Assembly (NCBI GenBank): GCA_910584865.1
Contig: CAJUCE010000002.1
Span: 217,082 to 281,081, forward strand
Direction of reading: 5' to 3'
Source: an uncultured Acetatifactor sp.
GTDB lineage: Bacteria > Bacillota > Clostridia > Lachnospirales > Lachnospiraceae
Length of the DNA stretch: 64,000 nucleotides
The notes beneath the pieces are model-generated. The model saw only the letters and a list, made by a program, of their open reading frames with translations, was not told the DNA's origin and ran no database searches. The position numbers and the translations under genes are program-made. This document shows positions 12,862 through 21,161 of the stretch, piece by piece. Within the stretch, counting starts at the first letter, position 1; each line of letters starts with the position of its first letter.

Positions 12862-14841
12862 ATGCAGAACAGACCGGAAGAACCTGTGGATGCACTGGAG
12901 AATATTCAGATGCAGGGGAAGCTTGGGGAGGCCACGCGGCCTCTCAGAAAGCAGCAGAATCCCACACGTCCCAAGGGGGGCAAAAGTGCGGGGGCAGGAT
13001 ATGCGCAGCAGGAGTGGCGTCTTGGAGAGTATTATGTGGAGAAGGGGGCGCCTGCTTATCCGGAAGGCGGGCAGGCGAAGATTTATCCTTGTCATAGAGA
13101 CGGAACCGGCGAAGAGTTTGTGGCGAAAATTTATAATACCGACACTGCCCAGGCATTTGGACTGGATCTGGAAAAACTGAAAATAGAAATCAATGACAAG
13201 ATTGCAGGCATGAATTGTAAATCCCTGGTCTGTATTCGGAAAAACGGCTTTACGGATGACGTCAAACATTATATCGTTGTAATGAAAAAATACGGGAAAA
13301 TGACAAGTGATTTTCTCAATTTTGAGCAACATGGACAGGAGCCGGGATATGAGGGACGATTTTGCGACGCGGTATATGATCTGTTTGAGGCGCTGCGGAT
13401 GATTCATGCCCATGGGATTCTGCACTGCGACATCAAGCCGGAAAATATTCTGACAGACGGAGAGAGACTGGTTTTGATCGATTTCGGGGCAAGTGCCAGG
13501 AGAGAGGGTCGGGGAGGAAAGGGGGAGAGCATCCCTGCCGGGTTCGTGAGTTTTGGCTATATGGCTCCGGAAATGGATGGAGAGAAGGTCAGCGTCAGCA
13601 AGGCCACGGATATTTACGCCATGGGGATGACACTGGCCAGGTTCGTGGCGGGCGTCTATCCCAAGGGCCTGGGCGCCGGCAGCGGTAAAAAGGAAGAGAG
13701 GGCATATTTTGAGCGCAACAACGGCAGGGGAGCGCTGCTTTACGGCAGGATATTGCTTCCCCGGGGGTTGCCTGCCCATATGGTCCGTCTTTTCGAGGGA
13801 ATTTTGTATGAGGGAAGGAATAAAAATGATGCGTTCCTGAACCGCTGGGGAACGGACACCGTGGAGAAGTGGCTGGATTTGGTAGGCATGGGAGATGTAA
13901 AAGGCGCAGCCTCTCTTCCGGCAGGGCAGAGTAATCTCCAGGGGACTGCAGGCCCCGCTCTTTCTTCTGGGCAGAAAACAGCCGGGGCGGAGCATTCGGT
14001 TATCAATATTCCCTACAGCAGCAGGACGGAGACCTTCTCCACGGAGATGGGGATGCTGGAGGTATTTCAGAAAAACTGGCTGGAGACAGTCAGCATGATG
14101 GCTGACAGGGATGTAGAGCGCGGACTTCCGAGATTTTTCCAGGGCGAGAGAGGCTGGAATAATGTGCATGCCAATCTGCAGAGCGTGAGGAGGATGATGT
14201 GGGAGAAGCCGGCGGAGGGTGAGGAGCTTTTTTTTGACAGAATCGTTCTCACGTACTTGCCGGAAGAAATCAGGAAAAGCCAGCTCTGGTATAAGGGACT
14301 GCGTTATCGTACCAGGAAAGATTTCGGCAATGAGCTGGCGGCCATTCTCCTGGCATGGAAGGAGCGAAGCAACGGAACTTATATCCGGAAGAAGACAAGG
14401 GGGGATAAGCTGCTGCCCGTGCTGCAGATGTTTACGGCAGGCAGGGTGTCCGGATTTTTGGAACAGGCGGATGCAGCGTGGCGGGTCAGCGGGGAGGACA
14501 TGGCCCGGGTTCAACGCATCGAAGCCTTTCTAAAGAAGAATCAGGAGCTTACGGAGACGGTGAAAAAGGCCTCTTTTCTGGAAGATTTGTACATATTGGC
14601 ATACCGTATGCAGGATAGGCCCTGTTACCGCTTTGAGAGCAGGATTTTCGACAGCTACGCAGATTTCCTGGAGGATGTGAAGGCCGGAGGGGACCCGGAT
14701 GCTGTCATGAAGAAAGCAAAAGCGGTGCAGGAGAAGCTGATGACCGCCGACAAAAAGTGGAGGGTGGATTTCCATGCGTGGCTGCAGGTTGCCCAAGGTG
14801 TCAAACGGGCGCCTGGATCTGAACTGCTGGAGGATATCTGA
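12862..14841 (+). CDS. Ser/Thr protein kinase with long C-terminal region
   Basis: 659 residues from ATG 12862 (GGAGG at 12849). Residues about 55-300 are a Hanks-type kinase: Lys89 in EFVAKIY, catalytic loop HCDIKPENIL with Asp190, Lys192 and Asn195, DFG at 207-209, and a MAPEM segment. The loop has HCD rather than HRD, so activation-loop phosphorylation may not be required. The N-terminal 50 residues are polar; the C-terminal 350 are helical with no domain I know, and no membrane segment or PASTA repeat. It heads a run of nine closely packed genes that also encode an FHA-like reader and a PP2C phosphatase, so it is likely the writer of a local phospho-circuit. Confidence 0.88.
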   Translation: MQNRPEEPVDALENIQMQGKLGEATRPLRKQQNPTRPKGGKSAGAGYAQQEWRLGEYYVEKGAPAYPEGGQAKIYPCHRDGTGEEFVAKIYNTDTAQAFGLDLEKLKIEINDKIAGMNCKSLVCIRKNGFTDDVKHYIVVMKKYGKMTSDFLNFEQHGQEPGYEGRFCDAVYDLFEALRMIHAHGILHCDIKPENILTDGERLVLIDFGASARREGRGGKGESIPAGFVSFGYMAPEMDGEKVSVSKATDIYAMGMTLARFVAGVYPKGLGAGSGKKEERAYFERNNGRGALLYGRILLPRGLPAHMVRLFEGILYEGRNKNDAFLNRWGTDTVEKWLDLVGMGDVKGAASLPAGQSNLQGTAGPALSSGQKTAGAEHSVINIPYSSRTETFSTEMGMLEVFQKNWLETVSMMADRDVERGLPRFFQGERGWNNVHANLQSVRRMMWEKPAEGEELFFDRIVLTYLPEEIRKSQLWYKGLRYRTRKDFGNELAAILLAWKERSNGTYIRKKTRGDKLLPVLQMFTAGRVSGFLEQADAAWRVSGEDMARVQRIEAFLKKNQELTETVKKASFLEDLYILAYRMQDRPCYRFESRIFDSYADFLEDVKAGGDPDAVMKKAKAVQEKLMTADKKWRVDFHAWLQVAQGVKRAPGSELLEDI

Positions 14842-14858
14842 GAGAGGATAGAAGGACA

Positions 14859-17474
14859 GTGAACGATAATTACATATGCGGGATAGAATGCCTCCGGGAA
14901 CAGATCCGCAGTAAACGGAGAAAGCTGCAGGGGCAGGCGGGTACGGACAAAGGAAACAGAAGACGGCATCAGAGTCTGATGGAAGAGATAAAAGAGCTGA
15001 AGCGCAGGGGAAAGGAATTTGACCAGAACAGTGCCTTCCTGAAGGAGACAGTGGGAAGGTTGGTGTCCTATGGCGGAGAGGTATTTCAGGATCCCTTTGT
15101 CAGGGAGCAGAGGCTTCTGAACGAACAGCGCAGGGAGCTGGAGACGGAAGTCTCCGGTCTGAACCTGATAGGCGCGCAGGCCCTTTCCGAGCTGCAAGGG
15201 CAGCTGAAACGCTATGACTACGGCGAGGAAGTGCTTTCCGCCTATCTTGAGACCGGGATCCGTCCGGAGAGAACAGACAAGAACTGGAAGGCGCTTTTTA
15301 TCCGGGATGACATATTGGGATATGTATGCCGGATCGCATTCCCTTCACAGGAGGAGAACGGGGCATTTTGCCAGGCATTTCTAAGTTCCCCGGAATACGG
15401 GAATATCCCCGCGGGGAGAGGCAAACGCTGTGTAGACGGAATCCTGATCGATCATCTGTGCAGAAATCACGCCGGTGAGTCCGGGGACTGGTTGGAGCTG
15501 CCTCTTGTCTGGGATGCGGACTGCCGCACAGGGGATAAATTTCTCTATGCCTATGAGCTGCAGGAGGCAGGGCTGCTTACTTCCGGATTGTTGGCCTTAG
15601 GGGCTTCACCGGAGAGGGAGAATCTGTTGGGCTATTTTGAGGAGGTGGCAGCGGGGCGGGTGTCTCCCAAGGCGGATAGAATCATGCGCCCCTTGGCGGA
15701 GAGCGGATTGCGGGGGCTGCTGAATCCGCAGGGCGAGGAGTTTTTCGCCAATGTGGAAGCTCTGCGGCAATGGGAGCACTCGGAATGGTTTTGGGAATAC
15801 AGGCAGATTGCGGAGGAAGAACTGGACAGAGAGCGGACACGCAGCCGAGTGGAGACGCTTTTAAGGATGACGCTGGGAGAGATGTTGCAGCGCAGGCGCT
15901 TCGGGAAGGTGGCGGACGAGAGAGACTTTGCGGAGCAATTTGTCCGAAAATACTTCGAAGGAGAACTGGAGGATTATCTGGAGGCGCCTCACGGGGAGTG
16001 GAAGGCCACGGCCGGCGAGGTGCGCCGGGCCATCCGGAAGTCTCCGGCTGTCTATGCACAGAGGGAAAACTGGTTTCAGCAGCTTCAGGACGGGGATCCG
16101 GAGGCAGTATTTTTCTATTTTGAATCCGGGATGTATGCGGAAGAGCAGGATCTCGAGAGACAATCTCTTGTTATGGAGACCATGAAAAAGCGCCTGACCG
16201 AGGATACTGATCACTGTGCGGAAGTCCTGGAGCGGCTGGGCAGATGGAAGGAAAGGGAGGATTTCGGACCCTATGAAAAACTGGTCCTTTCTCTGAGCAA
16301 AGAGCCGGCAGTTCAGACAGCGCTGCAGCAGTCCATAGAGACGCTGTACCGAAACTATCTGATGAAAATCACGCCGCCGGTGGCGAACCCGGCGCTGCTG
16401 GCAACACAGATGGCGGAGGTATACCGGCGGCGATATCTCAATCTGAATGTCGGAAAGTGGGATGTGAAATCCTCCGCCCTGAAGTGCATTGAGACGAAGG
16501 AGATGCAGAAGCTCATTGAGGACGGGCGGAAGCAGAAGAACCTGGAAGCGGAGAACGATAAGAGGATGAAGCGTCTCAGAAGCGGGCAGGATCTGAGCAA
16601 AAAAGACATTTTGTGGTATTTTCGGGAGGTGCTCCCTGAGAGGGCAGCGGACGCAGAGTTGATCCGCAACATCGGTCCGAAGCTGAAAAAGCTGCTGGAG
16701 GCGGAGCTGCCCGGGACCACGGAGACGCTCAGGCTGCTGAAAGAGAAGAGGTATTCTCCGAATTTTAAACCATTTGAGGCCGCTGTGTCGCAGGCTCTTG
16801 CCGGGAAGAAGGATGAAATCCGTGGGGTGTGCGTCAGCCAGGCGGAGGCTGTATTCTTTGAAAAAACGGACAGCATCACAACGGACAGGAAATCATTTTC
16901 AAACCTCCTGGCAGAGAAGTATCTGGAGAAGTATTTTGAATTTATCCTTGGAGAATGGGATTGGTACAGCGTCGCCGCCCGTGAGAGAGCGCTGAAATGG
17001 CTGGATACGGACACAGTCCGGCAGCTGATTTCCCGGGAGGAGAAGCAAAGGCAGGAGGCGGACAAAAAGGAGCAGGAGAGTGGGGAGAGTCGGAAGGCAG
17101 GGGAAGGGCGTTTTCTCTTCGGACTTTGGGATCTGCTTCTGGTTTTGGCGGGCGGAACAGGGATCGTACCTGCCTTTGTGTGTGTGCTTTTCATGGAGAT
17201 AAGGGTGGTTTGGAAGCATAAAGAGGGATTTTTAAAGCATTTGTCTGCTTTGGGGCTGCGGATTGTTTTGCTGCTGGCCGTCAGCGCCGTGTATCAGGCC
17301 ACAGGTGGATACAGCCTGTTGTCGCATCAGCAGAGCTTTCTGGGCACAGGAAGCATGGCGGAAGCGCTTTGGCGGGGAGGATACATATGCTGCCTGACGG
17401 CGGCAGCGGGGTATTTGCCGGCTGTCTGGATAAGCGGCCGGAGGCCACGAAAGAATAGGCTCTCGGAATCCTGA
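14859..17474 (+). CDS. Large helical protein with C-terminal membrane segments, unknown
   Basis: 871 residues from GTG 14859, 17 bp after the kinase gene. The chain is mostly charged helix: an N-terminal coiled-coil part (about 10-130, rich in Arg, Glu and Leu), long helical middle regions, then a Lys/Glu-rich linker (LISREEKQRQEADKKEQESG). Three hydrophobic segments follow at about 755-860 (WDLLLVLAGGTGIVPAFVCV, IVLLLAVSAVYQATGG and ICCLTAAAGYLPAVWIS). It may anchor the system at the membrane and could be a substrate or scaffold for the kinase. No enzyme motif was found. The frame is unbroken and codon use is like its neighbours. Confidence 0.75.
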   Translation: MNDNYICGIECLREQIRSKRRKLQGQAGTDKGNRRRHQSLMEEIKELKRRGKEFDQNSAFLKETVGRLVSYGGEVFQDPFVREQRLLNEQRRELETEVSGLNLIGAQALSELQGQLKRYDYGEEVLSAYLETGIRPERTDKNWKALFIRDDILGYVCRIAFPSQEENGAFCQAFLSSPEYGNIPAGRGKRCVDGILIDHLCRNHAGESGDWLELPLVWDADCRTGDKFLYAYELQEAGLLTSGLLALGASPERENLLGYFEEVAAGRVSPKADRIMRPLAESGLRGLLNPQGEEFFANVEALRQWEHSEWFWEYRQIAEEELDRERTRSRVETLLRMTLGEMLQRRRFGKVADERDFAEQFVRKYFEGELEDYLEAPHGEWKATAGEVRRAIRKSPAVYAQRENWFQQLQDGDPEAVFFYFESGMYAEEQDLERQSLVMETMKKRLTEDTDHCAEVLERLGRWKEREDFGPYEKLVLSLSKEPAVQTALQQSIETLYRNYLMKITPPVANPALLATQMAEVYRRRYLNLNVGKWDVKSSALKCIETKEMQKLIEDGRKQKNLEAENDKRMKRLRSGQDLSKKDILWYFREVLPERAADAELIRNIGPKLKKLLEAELPGTTETLRLLKEKRYSPNFKPFEAAVSQALAGKKDEIRGVCVSQAEAVFFEKTDSITTDRKSFSNLLAEKYLEKYFEFILGEWDWYSVAARERALKWLDTDTVRQLISREEKQRQEADKKEQESGESRKAGEGRFLFGLWDLLLVLAGGTGIVPAFVCVLFMEIRVVWKHKEGFLKHLSALGLRIVLLLAVSAVYQATGGYSLLSHQQSFLGTGSMAEALWRGGYICCLTAAAGYLPAVWISGRRPRKNRLSES

Positions 17475-17570
17475 GTGAGTATAAACTATGGAGCAGGAAA
17501 AGCGGGAAACCGGTGAAGAAGGTTTCCGGAAAGCTCTACAGAAAGCGGAAGGGAGATTCCGAGAGCCTAT
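17455..17570. promoter_or_regulatory. 16-bp perfect inverted repeat spanning the only gap in the kinase operon
   Basis: ATAGGCTCTCGGAATC (17455-17470) and GATTCCGAGAGCCTAT (17555-17570) are exact inverse copies. The left arm covers the end of the 14859 gene and its stop. Between them GGAAACC pairs with GGTTTCC in a smaller hairpin. No U-run follows the right arm, so attenuation by a classic terminator is unlikely; RNA processing or a duplicated inverted segment are other choices. Confidence 0.65.
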
Positions 17571-17595
17571 AAGATAAAAACGGAGGGCAGAAGAG

Positions 17596-18648
17596 ATGAG
17601 CGGACCGAAATGTGACGCGATAGAGCTGAGGCAGCGGGAGAAGCAGCGCAGGAAGGAAGAATACCGCAAAAGGCTGGCCGCCCGGCAGGAGAAGATCAGA
17701 GCCAGGGAGCAGGCGGAGCGGGAAAGAGCCAGACAGGAAGAAGAGCGGCTTGCGTCAGAGCGGGAAAGAAGGCGTCAGGAGGAAGAAGCCGTCCGCCGGG
17801 AACTGCAGCGGGGAGAGGACTTCAATGCCCGGGCAGAGGAGGAATATCTGGCGCTGCAGCGGTTCCAGGAGGAACAGGAGGAGAGACGCCGGCGCGAGGA
17901 ATTTTCCGGTCAGCAGCGGTTCCAGGAGGAGCAGGAGGCAGATACACGCCGCCGTGAGGAACTTTCCGGCCAGCAGCGGTTCCAGGGGGAGCGGGAGGCA
18001 GACGGCCGCCGCCGTGAGGAGCCTTCCGGTCTGCAGAGGCGTTTTGAGGAGGCCCGCTGCCTGTATCTGGCGGCTGCGGAGCTGGCGGGAAAGCCTGCGG
18101 AAGTCTATACCTTTGCTTCGGAAACAGCCGGGGAGCAGATTGAGAGGATGGAGAGAAGCGCCCGGGCTTTGCAGGAACAGACGGTGGAAAAAGAATGCCG
18201 CGCCCAGGTGAATGCCCTCATTGACAAGGTTATCTCGGATATGGGATATGAGCTTATGGCGGAGAAGATCTCCGGCAGGGAGGAAGAGACCAGGGCCGGG
18301 CTGTACCGCTATAAGGGGAACACTGCCATCAGCGTCATTGAGTCCGGCGGTCAGTTCACCATGGAGGTGGTGGCATTGGACAGTCAGGATCGCCTCCCCC
18401 GGCCGGATGAGGCCCAGGCGCTGTATGAGACCATGGGGGATTTCTGCCGGGATTATGAGAAAATCAGGGAAAAGCTGGATGAGACCGGACAGGTGGTCTC
18501 CACAAATATCTTCCATATGCCTGCGGACAAAAGGCTGGCCAGAGTGATTAACCGCGAGACATATGAGGCGCGCAGAAAGAAACGGAAATATGACGATGAA
18601 TATATGATGACAGAACAGGCAAAAACAGCGCACAGAGAGCAAAGGTAG
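17596..18648 (+). CDS. Coiled-coil protein with 20-residue repeats, unknown
   Basis: 350 residues; ATG 17596 after GGAGGGCAG. It opens with MSGPKCDAIELRQREKQRRK. Residues about 10-155 are Arg/Glu/Gln-rich coiled coil with three imperfect repeats of the pattern QQRFQEEQEADTRRREELSG. The C-terminal half (about 190-310) looks folded: EKECRAQVNALIDKVISDMG, then a beta-rich part GLYRYKGNTAISVIESGGQF. The MSGPK start is common in small clostridial proteins of unknown function beside ATPases, as far as I recall. It may bridge the membrane protein and the FHA protein. No enzyme motif is visible. Confidence 0.75.
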   Translation: MSGPKCDAIELRQREKQRRKEEYRKRLAARQEKIRAREQAERERARQEEERLASERERRRQEEEAVRRELQRGEDFNARAEEEYLALQRFQEEQEERRRREEFSGQQRFQEEQEADTRRREELSGQQRFQGEREADGRRREEPSGLQRRFEEARCLYLAAAELAGKPAEVYTFASETAGEQIERMERSARALQEQTVEKECRAQVNALIDKVISDMGYELMAEKISGREEETRAGLYRYKGNTAISVIESGGQFTMEVVALDSQDRLPRPDEAQALYETMGDFCRDYEKIREKLDETGQVVSTNIFHMPADKRLARVINRETYEARRKKRKYDDEYMMTEQAKTAHREQR

Positions 18649-18690
18649 GATTCGACCCAGGAACCTTGGGTGATGCGGACGGGAGAAGGC

Positions 18691-20559
18691 ATGGAGAAAA
18701 GACATTTTGAGACGGGGGATTCATATCATATCTGCGAGGATTGCGGAGCATGGGTTCCGGCGGACAGGTATAAATGCGATGAGTGCGGCGGGGATTTCAG
18801 TCCCATGGCTTCTATATATACCTTTTCGGCAAAGGAGACTGTATCGGAGGAGCCGGGAGGAGTAAAAAAGGCCGGGACAAAGACGGATGAGGCACGGAAA
18901 GAACCCGGGCGGGGTACAGAGGAGGAATTTCACCAGGGACAGCCTGTCATGCGCTGTACCTTATGCGGAAAACGTTTTGCCTTCGGCCCGGGCAGCTGTC
19001 CGGATTGCGGAGGAACCGCCGTGCCGGAATTGTTCGGGGAGAGGGCGGCGAAGGAGAAAGCGGTGAGCCCGGCGGCGGAAAGGAGAGGTGATGACTGTGC
19101 CTATTGCTATACGGCCTATCTCTATGATGACTACGGGAGACGCAGCAGAGCCAACCATGCGGTGAAGCTGAAGGAGGGAGACAATCTTCTGGGCAGGAAC
19201 AGCTTTCTGCTGGATCCCCGTCTATTCTTCACCGCCGCAGAGCTGACGCAGCGGATTCGGGATCGCTACAGCGGCATCAGCAGGGAGAATGTGATTCTGA
19301 CTGTGGACAGGGACGGGCTCACCGTCCGATATGCCGGGGAGGGGAAGGCACCTGTGCGTATCAACGGCAACGAACTTCCTGAGGGCTGCAGTGCGGTTTT
19401 GGAGGAAGGGGATCTGCTTCACTTCGGGGACGACGACAGAGAGGGCTGTATAGAGGTGGAAATCGGCAGGAACAGAGCCTTTGCCGAGAGCAGGATGCAC
19501 CGGACCCTGGAGGCCATCCGCCAGGAAAGTCAAAAGAGCCGGCAGCAGCTGGAACGAATCGAAGAGGAGACTGCCAATATCGGCAGGAATATGGAAGAGG
19601 TTCTGCGGGGACAGGAAGCCCTGCAGGAGGCCATGCGCAAAATCACAGCCGACGAACTGCGGGTGCGGGAGAGCGACAGGGAGGAGGAATCCGTCTGGGA
19701 GCTTTACGAGACGGAAGGCAGCTGGCAGATCCGCAAACGCGGCGGAGAGAGCGGCTATACGGCGCGTCTGGGGGCCCTGATGCCGGAAGGGGAGACGGAG
19801 GAAGTCATCCGCAGAACCATACGGGATTTCCTGACGCGCAGAGCAGGCGGCGTATCGGAGGAATATTATGGGCAGGTGGAGAGATCCCTGGCCAGCCGTC
19901 AGTTTCAGCTGTATCTGTATCAGGCGGCTTTTTTCGAGGGATCCTGCGACAATATTCTGCGCGTCGCGGGAGTGGAGGATTATGCGGCGCCGCTGAGCTT
20001 TCTGGGCAAGGCGGTGGAGGAATTTATCTGTACGGAGTATGTGGGGGTTATTTTTAAGAGTCAGCTGGAGGAATTTAAGGCATTTCTGGAGGAAAATGGC
20101 AGGCAAATGGGCGGCTATCTGCCCCAGGGCCTGTTGGTGCAGTATCTGGGCCGGGGGAGACTGGACACGGAGACCGATACTGGGAGGAAGCAGGAGCGTG
20201 TGCGGTGCGTCGTGGAGAAGGCGGGATATTCCGGGGAGGATGAGGAACGGGTGAATGCGCTGAAGGAAGCGGCAGACCGGATCGGGGCCATGACGCAGAT
20301 CCGGAATAATGCCATTCATGCCAAGGCATCCGAAAGTATGGCGACTCCGAAGGCCAGCGCCAGGTATATGAAGAGAAGCAGCAGAGCCGTATCCAAGGTG
20401 ATTACGAGAGAAGCATACGAGCGGCAGAAATGGGAGATTTTCTCAGGCGGCGCCCTGAAGCTGATGCATGGTTATTATGAGGCGGTCTGTCTCAAAGCCT
20501 CCGGGGCAGGGAAAAAGGGCAGATTGTCCGGGGAGCCGCACCCGGAGGAGAGAGCATGA
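18691..20559 (+). CDS. Double zinc-ribbon protein with FHA-like domain
   Basis: 622 residues. Two zinc ribbons lie at Cys15/18/29/32 and Cys89/92/103/106. An FHA-like domain spans about 155-256: LLGRN, SGISRENVILTV, then VRINGNELPEGCSAVLEEGD. The canonical SxxH is changed (SRENV), so phospho-threonine binding may be altered. A coiled coil (about 265-320) and a long helical C-terminal region follow. Start ATG 18691 is chosen because GGGAG lies just before it; an in-frame GTG/ATG at 18670-18673 gives a longer form. In the operon it is the likely reader of marks placed by the kinase. It overlaps the radical-SAM gene by 4 bp (ATGA). Confidence 0.75.
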   Translation: MEKRHFETGDSYHICEDCGAWVPADRYKCDECGGDFSPMASIYTFSAKETVSEEPGGVKKAGTKTDEARKEPGRGTEEEFHQGQPVMRCTLCGKRFAFGPGSCPDCGGTAVPELFGERAAKEKAVSPAAERRGDDCAYCYTAYLYDDYGRRSRANHAVKLKEGDNLLGRNSFLLDPRLFFTAAELTQRIRDRYSGISRENVILTVDRDGLTVRYAGEGKAPVRINGNELPEGCSAVLEEGDLLHFGDDDREGCIEVEIGRNRAFAESRMHRTLEAIRQESQKSRQQLERIEEETANIGRNMEEVLRGQEALQEAMRKITADELRVRESDREEESVWELYETEGSWQIRKRGGESGYTARLGALMPEGETEEVIRRTIRDFLTRRAGGVSEEYYGQVERSLASRQFQLYLYQAAFFEGSCDNILRVAGVEDYAAPLSFLGKAVEEFICTEYVGVIFKSQLEEFKAFLEENGRQMGGYLPQGLLVQYLGRGRLDTETDTGRKQERVRCVVEKAGYSGEDEERVNALKEAADRIGAMTQIRNNAIHAKASESMATPKASARYMKRSSRAVSKVITREAYERQKWEIFSGGALKLMHGYYEAVCLKASGAGKKGRLSGEPHPEERA

Positions 20560-21161
20560 GGATAGCGCGAATATTGTATCCGGTGCTGACGCTGGGGCCG
20601 GGAAGAAGGCTGGGAATCTGGGTGCAGGGATGTAAGAGGGCCTGCCCGGGCTGCGCCAATCCTGAACTATGGGATCCGGAGGGAGCGGGTGAGGTGGGCG
20701 TGGATTTCCTTGCGGCTGCGGTGAATCGGCTGTCCCGACAGGGAGCGCCCGGAATAGAAGGGGTGACCATCTCCGGCGGGGAGCCGTTCCTGGATCCGGC
20801 GGGACTTGGGGACATGATGGATTTTCTGTGTACCGTGACCTCGGATATCCTGTTATATACAGGGTTTCGGCGGCGGGAGCTGGCGGCTTATGAGGAGCGC
20901 ATTCTGAGCCGGGCGGCGGTGATAATCGACGGCCCCTATCTTCAGGAGCACAACTGCGGCCATCCGTTGAAGGGATCGGAGAACCAGACAATCTACTATC
21001 GGGATGAAGAGACCCGGGCCGTATATACGGCATATGAGGAAGAGATGCGGGGAAAGCATCGGGTTCAGAGCTTTTCGCTCAGGGAGGGAAAAGCGGTTTT
21101 GGGGATTCATGAGAGGAATTTCAGGGAGGATTATGAGAGACGACGAGATCTATATCTGTAA
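20556..21161 (+). CDS. Radical-SAM protein of the NrdG/activase type
   Basis: 201 residues. The iron-sulfur motif CKRACPGC (Cys26, Cys30, Cys33) in GIWVQGCKRACPGCANPELW and the SAM-contact GVTISGGEPF are clear. Size and layout resemble NrdG, which activates class III ribonucleotide reductase by making a glycyl radical, but no reductase or other glycyl-radical enzyme lies nearby. It overlaps both neighbours (ATGA with the FHA gene; 29 bp with the AAA+ gene), so it is translated as part of the signalling operon. It may modify one of the operon proteins. A plain NrdG role is possible but the context speaks against it. Confidence 0.85.
   Translation: MRIARILYPVLTLGPGRRLGIWVQGCKRACPGCANPELWDPEGAGEVGVDFLAAAVNRLSRQGAPGIEGVTISGGEPFLDPAGLGDMMDFLCTVTSDILLYTGFRRRELAAYEERILSRAAVIIDGPYLQEHNCGHPLKGSENQTIYYRDEETRAVYTAYEEEMRGKHRVQSFSLREGKAVLGIHERNFREDYERRRDLYL

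Noticed and set aside
20556..21161. Plain anaerobic ribonucleotide reductase activase (nrdG)
   Set aside because: No nrdD is adjacent, and both sides overlap with signalling-operon genes; kept as a radical-SAM protein without the gene name.
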